From positions 2,363,001 to 2,427,000 of the forward strand of contig NZ_CP042808.1 of assembly GCF_004014775.2 (NCBI RefSeq): DNA of 64,000 nt. The letters run 5' to 3'. Position 1 is the stretch's first letter. Every line of letters begins with the position of its first letter. Of this stretch, positions 34,460 through 42,812 are shown in pieces. The position numbers and the translations under genes were made by a program. The stretch is from Acetobacter oryzoeni. Its GTDB lineage: Bacteria > Pseudomonadota > Alphaproteobacteria > Acetobacterales > Acetobacteraceae. A model generated the notes under the pieces. The model did not search any database. It was given only the letters and a program-made list of their open reading frames with translations, and was not told the DNA's origin.

Positions 34460-35796
34460 TGACTTCGCGACTGGTGTACGGCTTATCGCATCTTAGCAAC
34501 TCCGCCATGTCATCAGGCGTCGATATGGTATCTGGATCTGGTGTCTTCGTCTTCGATTCTTCGGGTAAAGACTATATCGACGCGGTGTCGGCACTGTTTT
34601 GCGCTACGCTCGGCTTTCATAATGAACGCCTGATCGAAGCCGCCACACGCCAGATGCGAGAGCTGCCAGTCTATCCCACCGCGCTAAACCGGACGGTCCC
34701 TGTCGTCCACGCGCTTGCGGACGCGCTCAGCGCGGCAGCGCCGATACCGGACGCTCACGTTCTTTTCGCCACAACCGGATCGGAAGCTATCGAAACTCTC
34801 ATTAAAACGACTTGGTATATCAATAAACAACGAAATCCAAAACGGCATAAAATAATCACGCGTCGGGGGAGCTACCATGGATCGACGATATTTGCCACGA
34901 GACTTGGCGGGATCGAAAGCATTATCAATTCATTCGATCTGACGGGTGACGATATTCTGTATGCTGCGCAACCCCGCTGGCCACGTGACGCGTTGGCTGG
35001 AGAAACAGAAGAAGATTATGCACATCGCCTGGCGCTGGAACTGGCAGAACTGATAGATCACACGGGTGCCGAAAATATCGCGGCCTTCCTCTGCGAGCCA
35101 GTCTCGATTGCTGGCGGCATGTACCCAGCGCCGGAAGGATATTTTGAAGCAATACGCAACGTCTTGTCGATGCGCGATATTCCTCTTTATTTCGATGAAA
35201 TCGTGACGGGCTTCGGTCGAACCGGAAAGATGTGGGGAAGCCAGACCGTCAACCAGACTCCCGACTGCCTCGTCGCATCGAAGGGGCTTTCAGCGGCCTA
35301 TCAACCGATTTCGGCGGTCGTCATGAATGATGATTTTCACTCCGCATTGGTGGACTGCTCGATTATGCACCATGGGTTTCATCATGGCGGCACATATCAC
35401 GCACATCCTGTTGCCGCTGCCGTCGCCCTTGAAACGCTAAAAATCTATGAGGATGAAAGAATAGTAGATCATGTGCGGGATATTTCAGAACATTGGATAA
35501 AGATGATTTCGAAACTTGCGGCACACGAACTGGTCCGATCCACACGGACAATCGGATTATTAAGCGCGATTGAAGTCGGATTCCGTAGCTACAGGGAGCT
35601 TGATTTCCGAAATGATGAGAAGAGAGACATCAAACGGTCAGTTGTGAAAGCATGTATGGAACACGGCGTCCTGATAAGAATCTCACACGATAGCATAATT
35701 TTAGCACCACCTCTCATTATTTCTAAAAAAGACATTGATGAGCTTGAGCAACGCATGACGAAAGCTTTCAATACTATTCTGTTTTCAACAGCATAG
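34456..35796 (+). CDS. mbnN: Class III PLP aminotransferase, MbnN-like
   Basis: A 446-residue omega/acetylornithine-type aminotransferase: LFATTGSEAIET (PLP phosphate, ~105), YHGSTIFATRL (~140), FDEIVTGFGRTG (Asp247) and the Schiff-base Lys276 in LVASKGLSA. Some methanobactin producers use MbnN to deaminate the N-terminal residue of the cleaved core, which makes the first oxazolone ring; the position in this operon supports that role, with a predicted Gln N-terminus here. Its start overlaps the mbnH stop (ATGA). GC content falls from high to low within the first third. A stand-alone amine transaminase is the alternative. Confidence 0.75.
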   Translation: MMTSRLVYGLSHLSNSAMSSGVDMVSGSGVFVFDSSGKDYIDAVSALFCATLGFHNERLIEAATRQMRELPVYPTALNRTVPVVHALADALSAAAPIPDAHVLFATTGSEAIETLIKTTWYINKQRNPKRHKIITRRGSYHGSTIFATRLGGIESIINSFDLTGDDILYAAQPRWPRDALAGETEEDYAHRLALELAELIDHTGAENIAAFLCEPVSIAGGMYPAPEGYFEAIRNVLSMRDIPLYFDEIVTGFGRTGKMWGSQTVNQTPDCLVASKGLSAAYQPISAVVMNDDFHSALVDCSIMHHGFHHGGTYHAHPVAAAVALETLKIYEDERIVDHVRDISEHWIKMISKLAAHELVRSTRTIGLLSAIEVGFRSYRELDFRNDEKRDIKRSVVKACMEHGVLIRISHDSIILAPPLIISKKDIDELEQRMTKAFNTILFSTA

Positions 35797-35895
35797 CTGC
35801 GTCGAAGGTATCCTTTTCGTTGGTCAATAAGAGACTTTTTTCTCTGAAAATATTTGTCTTTCTGCTGTAATTCACACCAAGCAAGGAAAGTAAAC

Positions 35896-36273
35896 ATGAC
35901 TTCTATCCGTAAAATCGTTGCCTCTATGTGTCTCGCAGGGAACTTCGTTCTGCAGATGGCGGACCCTGCCTATGCACATGCCCACCTGAACGCCGAAATA
36001 CCCGCTGCGGATAGCACGGGAACGGCGCCGCAGAGCCTGACGCTAGGCTTTACTGAAGCAGTAGTTGTCAAGCTCACCGGCGTCGTTGTCACTGGCCCCA
36101 AGGGTAATGTTATAGAAACAGGAAACGTTTCCCTGTCGGATGACGGCAAGACTCTGACGATCCCGCTCAAAATTGACCTCGTGCCTGGACGATATTCCGT
36201 AACCTGGCACGCCCTTGCCGTCGATGGACACAAGACTCATGGCGTCTACGGGTTCACAGTTACTAACCGATGA
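35896..36273 (+). CDS. copC: Periplasmic copper-binding protein CopC
   Basis: A 125-residue protein with a signal peptide predicted to be cut at AYA|HAHL, leaving the His1 typical of Cu(II)-binding CopC proteins. The other ligands are in the conserved C-terminal WHALAVDGHKTHGVYGF (Asp and His). AAGGAAAG precedes the ATG at 35896. Its stop overlaps the copD start (ATGA). It begins 100 bp after mbnN and would pass periplasmic copper to CopD or buffer it. Confidence 0.92.
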   Translation: MTSIRKIVASMCLAGNFVLQMADPAYAHAHLNAEIPAADSTGTAPQSLTLGFTEAVVVKLTGVVVTGPKGNVIETGNVSLSDDGKTLTIPLKIDLVPGRYSVTWHALAVDGHKTHGVYGFTVTNR

Positions 36274-37160
36274 CACCGGATGCTTTCCTGATCCTATGTC
36301 GCGCCGCACGAGACAGCCTGGCGCTCTTTCTTACAGGTAGCCTGCTTTTTGCAGGGTGGCTGGCTCCGCGCAAACTCGGAAACGCACTCTCTGCCCGCCT
36401 GGGAAAGTTTTGGGCATGGGGGAGCGTTTTTACGACGGTAATCGTCGTTGCAACACTGCCAGCCGAAGTCTCCGAGGTCGGAGATGGATGGCAGGATGCC
36501 TTCTCGCCGACTTTAAGCAAAGCCGTGCTTGTTGACACCACCATTGGACAGGCATGGATCATTCAGGCCGTAGCTGGCGTCTGTCTTCTACTTCTAACTT
36601 GGCGTAAATGCGGCGCGGTCCTGTCGGTCATACCCGCATGCGTGCTTCTGACGGCGACAGCCTTGACAGGTCACGTGCGCATGATCGGTGTGGGCGCGAT
36701 GTTCTTCCAGGCCGTGCATTTGCTTGCAGGTAGTTTCTGGTGCGGGGGCCTCATCCCCGTTGCCATGCTTGTCAGTGATACACGAAAAAAGAAGTGGGAT
36801 TGCTCCATGCAAGTGGCGTTAGCACGGTACTCGGCTGCGGGGCATATCGCGGTGCTTCTGGTCCTGCTTACCGGCTCTGGACTCGGCCTGAATATCCTGG
36901 GGGGATGGCCGAAGCATGTCACTGTCTATTCTACACTACTCATTCTCAAGCTGGGATTAACGAGCGGTATGGTCTGTATCGCCTGCGTCAACCGCTATGT
37001 ATACGTGAAAAATCTACGCCAGAAAAGAAACATTACGGTTAGCCTTAAATATCTTCAACGCGGAACAATAGCCGAAATTGCACTTTCTATTGCTGTTATT
37101 GCAATTGTTGCCGTTGCTGGGAGAATGGACCCGACAATCTTATCTCTGCCTACAAACTAG
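36270..37160 (+). CDS. copD: Copper resistance/import membrane protein CopD
   Basis: A 296-residue inner-membrane protein with about eight helices and the CopD domain (GHVRMIGVGAMFFQAVHLLAGSFWCGGLIPVAML near residue 135; conserved His in the membrane). CopD with CopC is linked to copper import or resistance. In the methanobactin context import of copper released from the peptide is plausible. Coupled to copC by an ATGA overlap; last gene of the putative operon. Confidence 0.9.
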   Translation: MTPDAFLILCRAARDSLALFLTGSLLFAGWLAPRKLGNALSARLGKFWAWGSVFTTVIVVATLPAEVSEVGDGWQDAFSPTLSKAVLVDTTIGQAWIIQAVAGVCLLLLTWRKCGAVLSVIPACVLLTATALTGHVRMIGVGAMFFQAVHLLAGSFWCGGLIPVAMLVSDTRKKKWDCSMQVALARYSAAGHIAVLLVLLTGSGLGLNILGGWPKHVTVYSTLLILKLGLTSGMVCIACVNRYVYVKNLRQKRNITVSLKYLQRGTIAEIALSIAVIAIVAVAGRMDPTILSLPTN

Positions 37161-37338
37161 AGTCATGCGCGCATATCTATAGATGCGAATAAATATATCT
37201 AGGTATTAATTGTGGTATATAAGAAATATATAAATATTACATTATATTTTCACGTATACATAAATTATATTATTGTGCGTTACAACACTCACACTACAAA
37301 CTGTCGAATTTTAATTTGTATGAGAGGAAAGAAATGGA

Positions 37339-38259
37339 ATGGTAAGACACCCTCCTCTTGATCTACGGGAACTGCAATGCGTATGCGCAATTGCTCTTCA
37401 AGGAAGCATCCATGGCGCGGCACGCGCTCTAAATTCCAAACAGTCCGCAGTCAGTCGTTCACTTCGGCTACTTGAGGAGCGCGTCGGAATTCAGCTTTTC
37501 CGCAGGACATCATCTGGCACAACGCCTACGCCAGTCGGCGAAGCATTCCTCCGACAAGCTGAGGCTCTGTTGCACGACACAAATGCTCTTTATGAATATA
37601 CTCGGAGATGCGCCTTGGGTGAAAGCGGTATCGTATCAATAGGAATACAAAGTAATGTACCGCCAGGACGGGTGTCGGCCTTCATCGAACCGTATAGAAT
37701 TCTTTATCCCGGTATTTCGTTTATATATCGTGACGTATCCAAGAGAGATGTAATTTCGGCTCTTTTCGACGGTATCGTTGATTTAGTAATTATAGCCCTT
37801 CCGCTGAACGAATCTTGCGCAGCTACCTTACCACTGTGGAGCGATCGAATTGTCGCTGTGACACCGACAAACCATCCTCTTGCTTCGTCTGTCACGACAT
37901 GTTGGAGCGATTTACGGGAAGAAACTTTTGTCTTCGGTAACGATGATACAGGAGAGGACATGTCTACACTGTTAAAACGCAAAGCAAGCATTGCTGGCTT
38001 TCTACCAACAGTGTGTAGGGAAGAAATCATAAGTCTGCGGACGATCGCTCTCGTCATTAACGGACATGGTATTACGCTCATGCCGGCTGGCTGGCTCGCA
38101 TTTTTTCCAGGTACGATCCTTGAGCAGGTAACTGTGCTAGAAGTGCGCGACGGCGACGGTTTTTCACATCTTGATTACGGCATTGGATGGCGCGATAGAA
38201 ATTTGTCGACCGTCGCACATAAAATACTTGTTTTCTTGGGAAAGCAGAATCTCGAATAG
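37339..38259 (+). CDS. LysR-family regulator beside the chalkophore operon
   Basis: A 306-residue LysR protein: HTH at residues ~7-66 (LRELQCVCAIALQGSIHGAARALNSKQSAVSRSLRLLEERVG) and an effector-binding domain. It is on the same strand as copD but separated by 178 bp of AT-rich DNA with its own ribosome-binding site (GAGAGGAAAG). No ECF sigma/anti-sigma pair like mbnI/mbnR is seen, so this is the only regulator candidate for the copper cargo, though it could control something else. The signal is unknown. It converges with the conjugation operon. Confidence 0.85.
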   Translation: MVRHPPLDLRELQCVCAIALQGSIHGAARALNSKQSAVSRSLRLLEERVGIQLFRRTSSGTTPTPVGEAFLRQAEALLHDTNALYEYTRRCALGESGIVSIGIQSNVPPGRVSAFIEPYRILYPGISFIYRDVSKRDVISALFDGIVDLVIIALPLNESCAATLPLWSDRIVAVTPTNHPLASSVTTCWSDLREETFVFGNDDTGEDMSTLLKRKASIAGFLPTVCREEIISLRTIALVINGHGITLMPAGWLAFFPGTILEQVTVLEVRDGDGFSHLDYGIGWRDRNLSTVAHKILVFLGKQNLE

Positions 38260-38260
38260 A

Positions 38261-38500
38261 CTAAGTTTCTCTGCTTACTATCTGCTTAGCTCGCGCACGC
38301 TTAAGCTTCGCGAAAGCTCGATCAGATGCAATGAATCCACGGATCATGTGCGGCACGAGACGGGTTGGATCGACGGGCTGACCATTCTGGCTGACCAGTG
38401 CTGCGTAAGTCACCAGATCACGATGGAGGTCCGCCGGTAAGTCCACGGGCATGCGGACCGGCTTTTCATCCGGAATTTCAGTGATGCGCAGCGTTGTCAT
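38261..38500 (-). CDS. DUF2274 protein of the conjugation operon
   Basis: A 79-residue protein (IPDEKPVRMPVDLPADLHRDLVTYA...) typical at the end of trb operons in Tn4371-like integrative elements. Its start overlaps the trbI stop by four bases. Function unknown; the family resembles ribbon-helix-helix regulators in size and charge. Confidence 0.85.
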   Translation of the reverse strand: MTTLRITEIPDEKPVRMPVDLPADLHRDLVTYAALVSQNGQPVDPTRLVPHMIRGFIASDRAFAKLKRARAKQIVSRET

Positions 38501-39696
38501 GGTGCTGTTTCCTTTGCGTGGCGAGGTTGCAGGACAAGGTCGCGGTTAAGGATCAAGGTGAAAGGCAGCCCCGGCCGGTCGGTTAGGGTCGGCTGGATGT
38601 TGAGGCTGCGATCAACCAACCGGTTACCAACCATGGAAAACCCATTGCTGGCCCCAGAACGGATGGCCTGCGCCAGATTGTTCTCGCTCTGACTGGTTCC
38701 GGCCTCTGATCCGACGCTCAGGAGCGTGGTCACGATGGCAGCCCTGAAAAGCTGGCCCCAGTGGTTGTTCACTTCATCGGACAGGCCGGACTGGCCGATG
38801 GCGTCGCCACCGGGCAGTTTTTCCAGCACCAGGCTCTCGCCGTTCGGGTAAATCAGCCGGGTCCAGATGATCTGGGTACGCTGCTGCCCGAAAGAAATGC
38901 CGCTGTTATAGGCCCCGAACAGCAGGCTTCCCTGCGGGATCAGCAGGAAACGACCGGTCGGGCTGTCATAGACGTTCTGCGTGACATGGCCAGTAATCTG
39001 ACCCGGAAGGTCAGAGCTGATTTTCGTGTTCAGCGCCCCCGCGATGACAGTGCCCGCCTGAAGGATATAAGGCGAAGCTGACGGCATGATGCGATCCGGG
39101 CTGGTCGTCGCGCGGTCAGGCTGGCCTGCCAGAAAGGCACGGTTGCCTGATTGGGCGTCGGTCGAAGAAGATGGATTTGCCTGGGACGCAGATGCACCCG
39201 ATGTGGGCGGAGTTGCCTGGTCGGTACCCCGGTCGCGTTCTCCCGTCTGCACGAACAATTTGCTGGCGATTGCGGCCTCGACCTCCTGCGCGGCACGGCG
39301 GTCGTCGCCACCCGAGGCTGCCTTTCCCTGCTCCTGTGCGTGGAGGATGGTATGCCCCAGATCACCGGGCAGCGCTGGTCCCAGCTTCGGCACATCCTTG
39401 CCGACATAGTCGGACGGCAGTCCCGCCAGCCCGTCGGCAGAGGGACGCACATCCGCGTCCTGCGCGGCAGGCGTGGATGACACCCGATGGCTTGCCTGAA
39501 GGGCATAGCCCAGCGCGAAGGCCACCGCGATCATACCAACCCCGCCCAGCGACCAGACCACGGTGCGGGAAAGCCGCACGACACGCGGTCGTTCCGTCCG
39601 CAGACGCAGATCAGGTGGCGGCGGTGATGCTGCGGAATTTCCCCCTGTGGCCGGAGCCGCAGAATTTTCTCCCACTGTGTGAGCCTGCCCGGTCAT
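38497..39696 (-). CDS. trbI: Conjugal transfer protein TrbI (VirB10-like)
   Basis: A 399-residue protein with a short cytoplasmic N-terminus, one helix (VVWSLGGVGMIAVAFALGY, ~50), a Pro/Ser-rich periplasmic linker and the conserved VirB10 beta-barrel domain (ILQAGTVIAGALNTKISSDLPGQ onward). It spans both membranes in the type IV secretion core complex. ATGA-type overlaps with trbG and DUF2274. Confidence 0.95.
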   Translation of the reverse strand: MTGQAHTVGENSAAPATGGNSAASPPPPDLRLRTERPRVVRLSRTVVWSLGGVGMIAVAFALGYALQASHRVSSTPAAQDADVRPSADGLAGLPSDYVGKDVPKLGPALPGDLGHTILHAQEQGKAASGGDDRRAAQEVEAAIASKLFVQTGERDRGTDQATPPTSGASASQANPSSSTDAQSGNRAFLAGQPDRATTSPDRIMPSASPYILQAGTVIAGALNTKISSDLPGQITGHVTQNVYDSPTGRFLLIPQGSLLFGAYNSGISFGQQRTQIIWTRLIYPNGESLVLEKLPGGDAIGQSGLSDEVNNHWGQLFRAAIVTTLLSVGSEAGTSQSENNLAQAIRSGASNGFSMVGNRLVDRSLNIQPTLTDRPGLPFTLILNRDLVLQPRHAKETAP

Positions 39697-40694
39697 GACT
39701 TCCTGCCGTCAATGCGGACAATGCGCACCCGCTGCTCGGAATGCTTATCGCCCAGCCGCAGTTCAGCGGCGGCGAACAGCCGATCCACGATCATCCAGTT
39801 CTGCCGCACCCGGTAATTGACCAGTTCCGGGCCGCCATCCGCCCCCAGCACGAAGAGCGGCGGCAGTTCCCCCTGCCCGATCCCGGATGGAAAAGCGATA
39901 TAGACCTTGTGACCGTCATCAAAGGCCCGGCCGGGTAACCAGGGCGGCGTGCCGCCTTTCACCGGCTGGATGGCATAGCGGAAATTCAGAGTATCGAGAT
40001 TCAGCCCCGCGTCCACTGGGGCAGAGTCATCGGCCGCGTCGTCCTGCCGGTGCAGGGCAATCAGATCGTCCTCGGGATAGTTCCACGAGACCGACGCCAT
40101 GTATGTGGGGGGTGTTGACCTCAATTCCGCCAGATAAGTCCGTCGGTCAGTATTGATGATCAGATTAGTGGTCAGATCCGGCCGGGTCGGCTTCACCAGG
40201 ATATGGATGCGTTTGGTCGCCCCTTCTCCGCTTTCGGTGTCACCGATGACCCAGCGCACCGTATCCCCAGCAGCAACTGGGCCGGTGCCCACCAGTTTTT
40301 CACCCTGCTGGAGCATGATGTCCGTGATCTCGCCTGGCGAGGTATAGACCTGATAGAGGGCACCCGGAGAATAGGGATAGACCTGCACCGCATTGATGAA
40401 ACCGGCCCGCGTCGGCTGGATGCGCGCCGCCAGATTAGCCTGGGTCACGCGCGTGGTCGGATCAGTAACCTCGGGGACCGGATGGGCCGTGCGTCGTGAC
40501 GGCAGTGGCTTGAACTGGCCCGGCAGAGGAAGTGGCTGTGGCACCTCCACCACCTGCACGGGCTTCGGTGGATCGGGAATTCTCGTCGCGCGCGCGGCGT
40601 CATCGTACCGGATGACGGGCGGATGGTAACTGCCCGCGCAACCGGCAAGCGAGAGCAGCGCCACAGGAAGGGCTGCGAAAATGAAGCGCGTCAT
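39693..40694 (-). CDS. trbG: Conjugal transfer protein TrbG (VirB9-like)
   Basis: A 333-residue outer-membrane core component. The signal ends with a lipobox-like LAGCAGS. The VirB9/CagX domain begins with AVQVYPYSPGALYQVYTSPGEITDI (~100) and includes DTVRWVIGDTESG. It should contact TrbI and a lipoprotein partner in the outer-membrane complex. Overlaps trbF and trbI ends. Confidence 0.95.
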   Translation of the reverse strand: MTRFIFAALPVALLSLAGCAGSYHPPVIRYDDAARATRIPDPPKPVQVVEVPQPLPLPGQFKPLPSRRTAHPVPEVTDPTTRVTQANLAARIQPTRAGFINAVQVYPYSPGALYQVYTSPGEITDIMLQQGEKLVGTGPVAAGDTVRWVIGDTESGEGATKRIHILVKPTRPDLTTNLIINTDRRTYLAELRSTPPTYMASVSWNYPEDDLIALHRQDDAADDSAPVDAGLNLDTLNFRYAIQPVKGGTPPWLPGRAFDDGHKVYIAFPSGIGQGELPPLFVLGADGGPELVNYRVRQNWMIVDRLFAAAELRLGDKHSEQRVRIVRIDGRKS

Positions 40695-41383
40695 TGACCA
40701 AGCTCCTTCGACCAGTTGATGGCGGAGACGTAGATTCCGAGCGGATTTTTCCTGAGATGGTCGGCATCGCGTGGCGTGTGCAGAACGACCGACACGATGG
40801 CGGTCCAGCGTTCGGTGCCGGTGAACGCGCCGTCGCGGTAATGGCGCTCGCTCCAGGCGACACGGAAGCTGCCGGGAGACGCCCGAATCACCGAGGCGAT
40901 GTCCACCTCGACCTGCTCATGCCCGATGCGCGAGAACGGATCATTGAGGCGGGCATAATCGTTAAGCGCCTGAGCGCCCGACGTGGTGGTGAAATCATAG
41001 GCGCGTAGCCAGTTCTGCCGCACCACCACAGGGTCCGACGACAGAGCGCGCACGTCATGAACGAACTGCGCCAGATACCAAGCGATCTGCGGATCGGCGG
41101 GCATATAGCCCGCTATCGCGGGGGCCACGACCTGCGCCTGCCCCAGCCGATCGACCTGCACGACCCACGGCGTGATGGTACCGCGCGCGGACTGCCAGAC
41201 CAGCCCTACGCCAAGGCCTGCGGACAGAAGCAGAGAGCCGAACGCCATCAGCCGCCAGTTACGGGCCTGTACACGGGCGGAGCCGATGCGCTCGTCCCAG
41301 ACTTGCGCGGCTTTCTGATAGGGCGTGACAGGCTCGGGCGTGGTCCCGTAGCGGGTGGTGGAGCGACGGAACATCGTCCTCAT
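40691..41383 (-). CDS. trbF: Conjugal transfer protein TrbF (VirB8-like)
   Basis: A 230-residue inner-membrane assembly factor with one helix (LMAFGSLLLSAGLGVGLVW, ~45-65) and a periplasmic VirB8 domain (FVHDVRALSSDPVVVRQNW; RYDGAFTG-like region near 185). The start overlaps the trbL stop (ATGA); a second ATG four codons in is an alternative. Confidence 0.95.
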   Translation of the reverse strand: MRTMFRRSTTRYGTTPEPVTPYQKAAQVWDERIGSARVQARNWRLMAFGSLLLSAGLGVGLVWQSARGTITPWVVQVDRLGQAQVVAPAIAGYMPADPQIAWYLAQFVHDVRALSSDPVVVRQNWLRAYDFTTTSGAQALNDYARLNDPFSRIGHEQVEVDIASVIRASPGSFRVAWSERHYRDGAFTGTERWTAIVSVVLHTPRDADHLRKNPLGIYVSAINWSKELGQ

Positions 41384-42807
41384 TCCTTTTCCGACAGATC
41401 GATGGAGGAAGATCCGCCCCCGCCATCGGCGGAGCGGATAACATGGGCGGCCTCAGCAGCATGAGCGGCGGCATTGCGGCGCTTCATCTTCTGAGCCCAG
41501 CGGGGCGGTTCGCCGGAACCGCCACCATCTCCACCAGACGGACCCTCACCGGTAGGGCCGCCACCCGTGGGGCCATCCCCTTCTCCGGCAGGACCACCGC
41601 CTCCAGAAGGTGCCGGTCCGTTATCCCCGGCTCCGCCTTCGCCTCCCTCCCCCATCCCGCGCGCGGCCCAGCGTCCACCGGCGGCATAGCTTTCCTTGAG
41701 GGATGAACCGGCACGCGAAGCCGCCCCTTTGACGGCATTCGCGACATTTCCACCGACGGCCCGGCCCATGCCTCCGATCCCGGCGGCCATGCTGCCCGCG
41801 CCGCCAGACGCGCCTGCGGCTCCGGCCGAATAGGCGGAGGTAGCAGCCCCGGCAATCGCGGCCCCTCCCCGCGCGGCGGCAGCCGTGGCGCCGAGGGCTG
41901 CGGCACCACCGGAAGCAACAGCCCCGACACCGGCCGCCGCAGCAGCACCCATGGCGCCAACCGCCATGCCGGTACCGACTGCCGCTCCCGCGCCAAGCTG
42001 CGGTGCGCCGGAAATCAGCCCATTGGCGATGCTGCCGCCAAAAATGGACAGGCCGACAATTGCAAGGGAGGCCAGCACCACCGAGACGGACTGCCCGATC
42101 GTGGGAACGTCGCTGCCGTAGGAGGTTGAGAACTGGGCGAACAGAACCGACGCGATAGCGGAAATGACCGCCAGCACCATGATCTTCACACCCGACGAGA
42201 CGACATTGCCCAGCACCTTTTCCGCCAGAAAGGCGGTGCGGCTGAACAGGGCGAAGGGGATCAGGATGAAACCCGCCAGCGTGGTCAGCTTGAATTCGAT
42301 CAGGGCAACAAAAAGCTGCACGGCCAGAATGAAGAACGCCGCGAGCACGATCAGCCACGACAGACAGAGCACAAAGATCTGAATGAAGTTCGTAAAGAAG
42401 GCGACAGGACCAAGGAGATTATGGACTGAATCCAGAAGCGGCTGGGCTGCATCGAAACCCGTGGATGCCAGTCGGCCGGGCCGCAGGAAGTCTCCGAGTG
42501 CCAGATTGCCGCCACCGGCTCTCAGGCCAAGGGCCGCAAAACTGTCAAAGACGGTCTTCGACAGACTGGAGAAATTGCTGATCAGAAAGGAAAAGAATCC
42601 GATATAGAGCGTCTTCTTCACCAGACGCTGGATGATGTCCTCATCAGCAGCCCAGGCCCAGAACAGGCCAGCCAGCGCCATATCCAGCACGGACAGTGTT
42701 CCTGCTAGTGAGATCACATTCCCCTTCACCAGACCGAAGCCGCTGTCGATGGTGGTGGTGAAGGTATTCAGGAAAGTGTCGATAACGCCCACATTGCCCA
42801 TCGCCAT
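41380..42807 (-). CDS. trbL: Conjugal transfer protein TrbL (VirB6-like)
   Basis: A 475-residue polytopic inner-membrane component. The first ~290 residues hold the membrane helices (TLSVLDMALAGLFWAWAADEDI... AAFFILAVQLFVALIEFKLTTLAGFILIPF). The last ~180 residues are low-complexity Gly/Ala/Ser/Pro, a usual feature of alphaproteobacterial TrbL. It lies 5 nt after trbJ, with no trbK between. Confidence 0.94.
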   Translation of the reverse strand: MAMGNVGVIDTFLNTFTTTIDSGFGLVKGNVISLAGTLSVLDMALAGLFWAWAADEDIIQRLVKKTLYIGFFSFLISNFSSLSKTVFDSFAALGLRAGGGNLALGDFLRPGRLASTGFDAAQPLLDSVHNLLGPVAFFTNFIQIFVLCLSWLIVLAAFFILAVQLFVALIEFKLTTLAGFILIPFALFSRTAFLAEKVLGNVVSSGVKIMVLAVISAIASVLFAQFSTSYGSDVPTIGQSVSVVLASLAIVGLSIFGGSIANGLISGAPQLGAGAAVGTGMAVGAMGAAAAAGVGAVASGGAAALGATAAAARGGAAIAGAATSAYSAGAAGASGGAGSMAAGIGGMGRAVGGNVANAVKGAASRAGSSLKESYAAGGRWAARGMGEGGEGGAGDNGPAPSGGGGPAGEGDGPTGGGPTGEGPSGGDGGGSGEPPRWAQKMKRRNAAAHAAEAAHVIRSADGGGGSSSIDLSEKE

Positions 42808-42812
42808 GGCGG

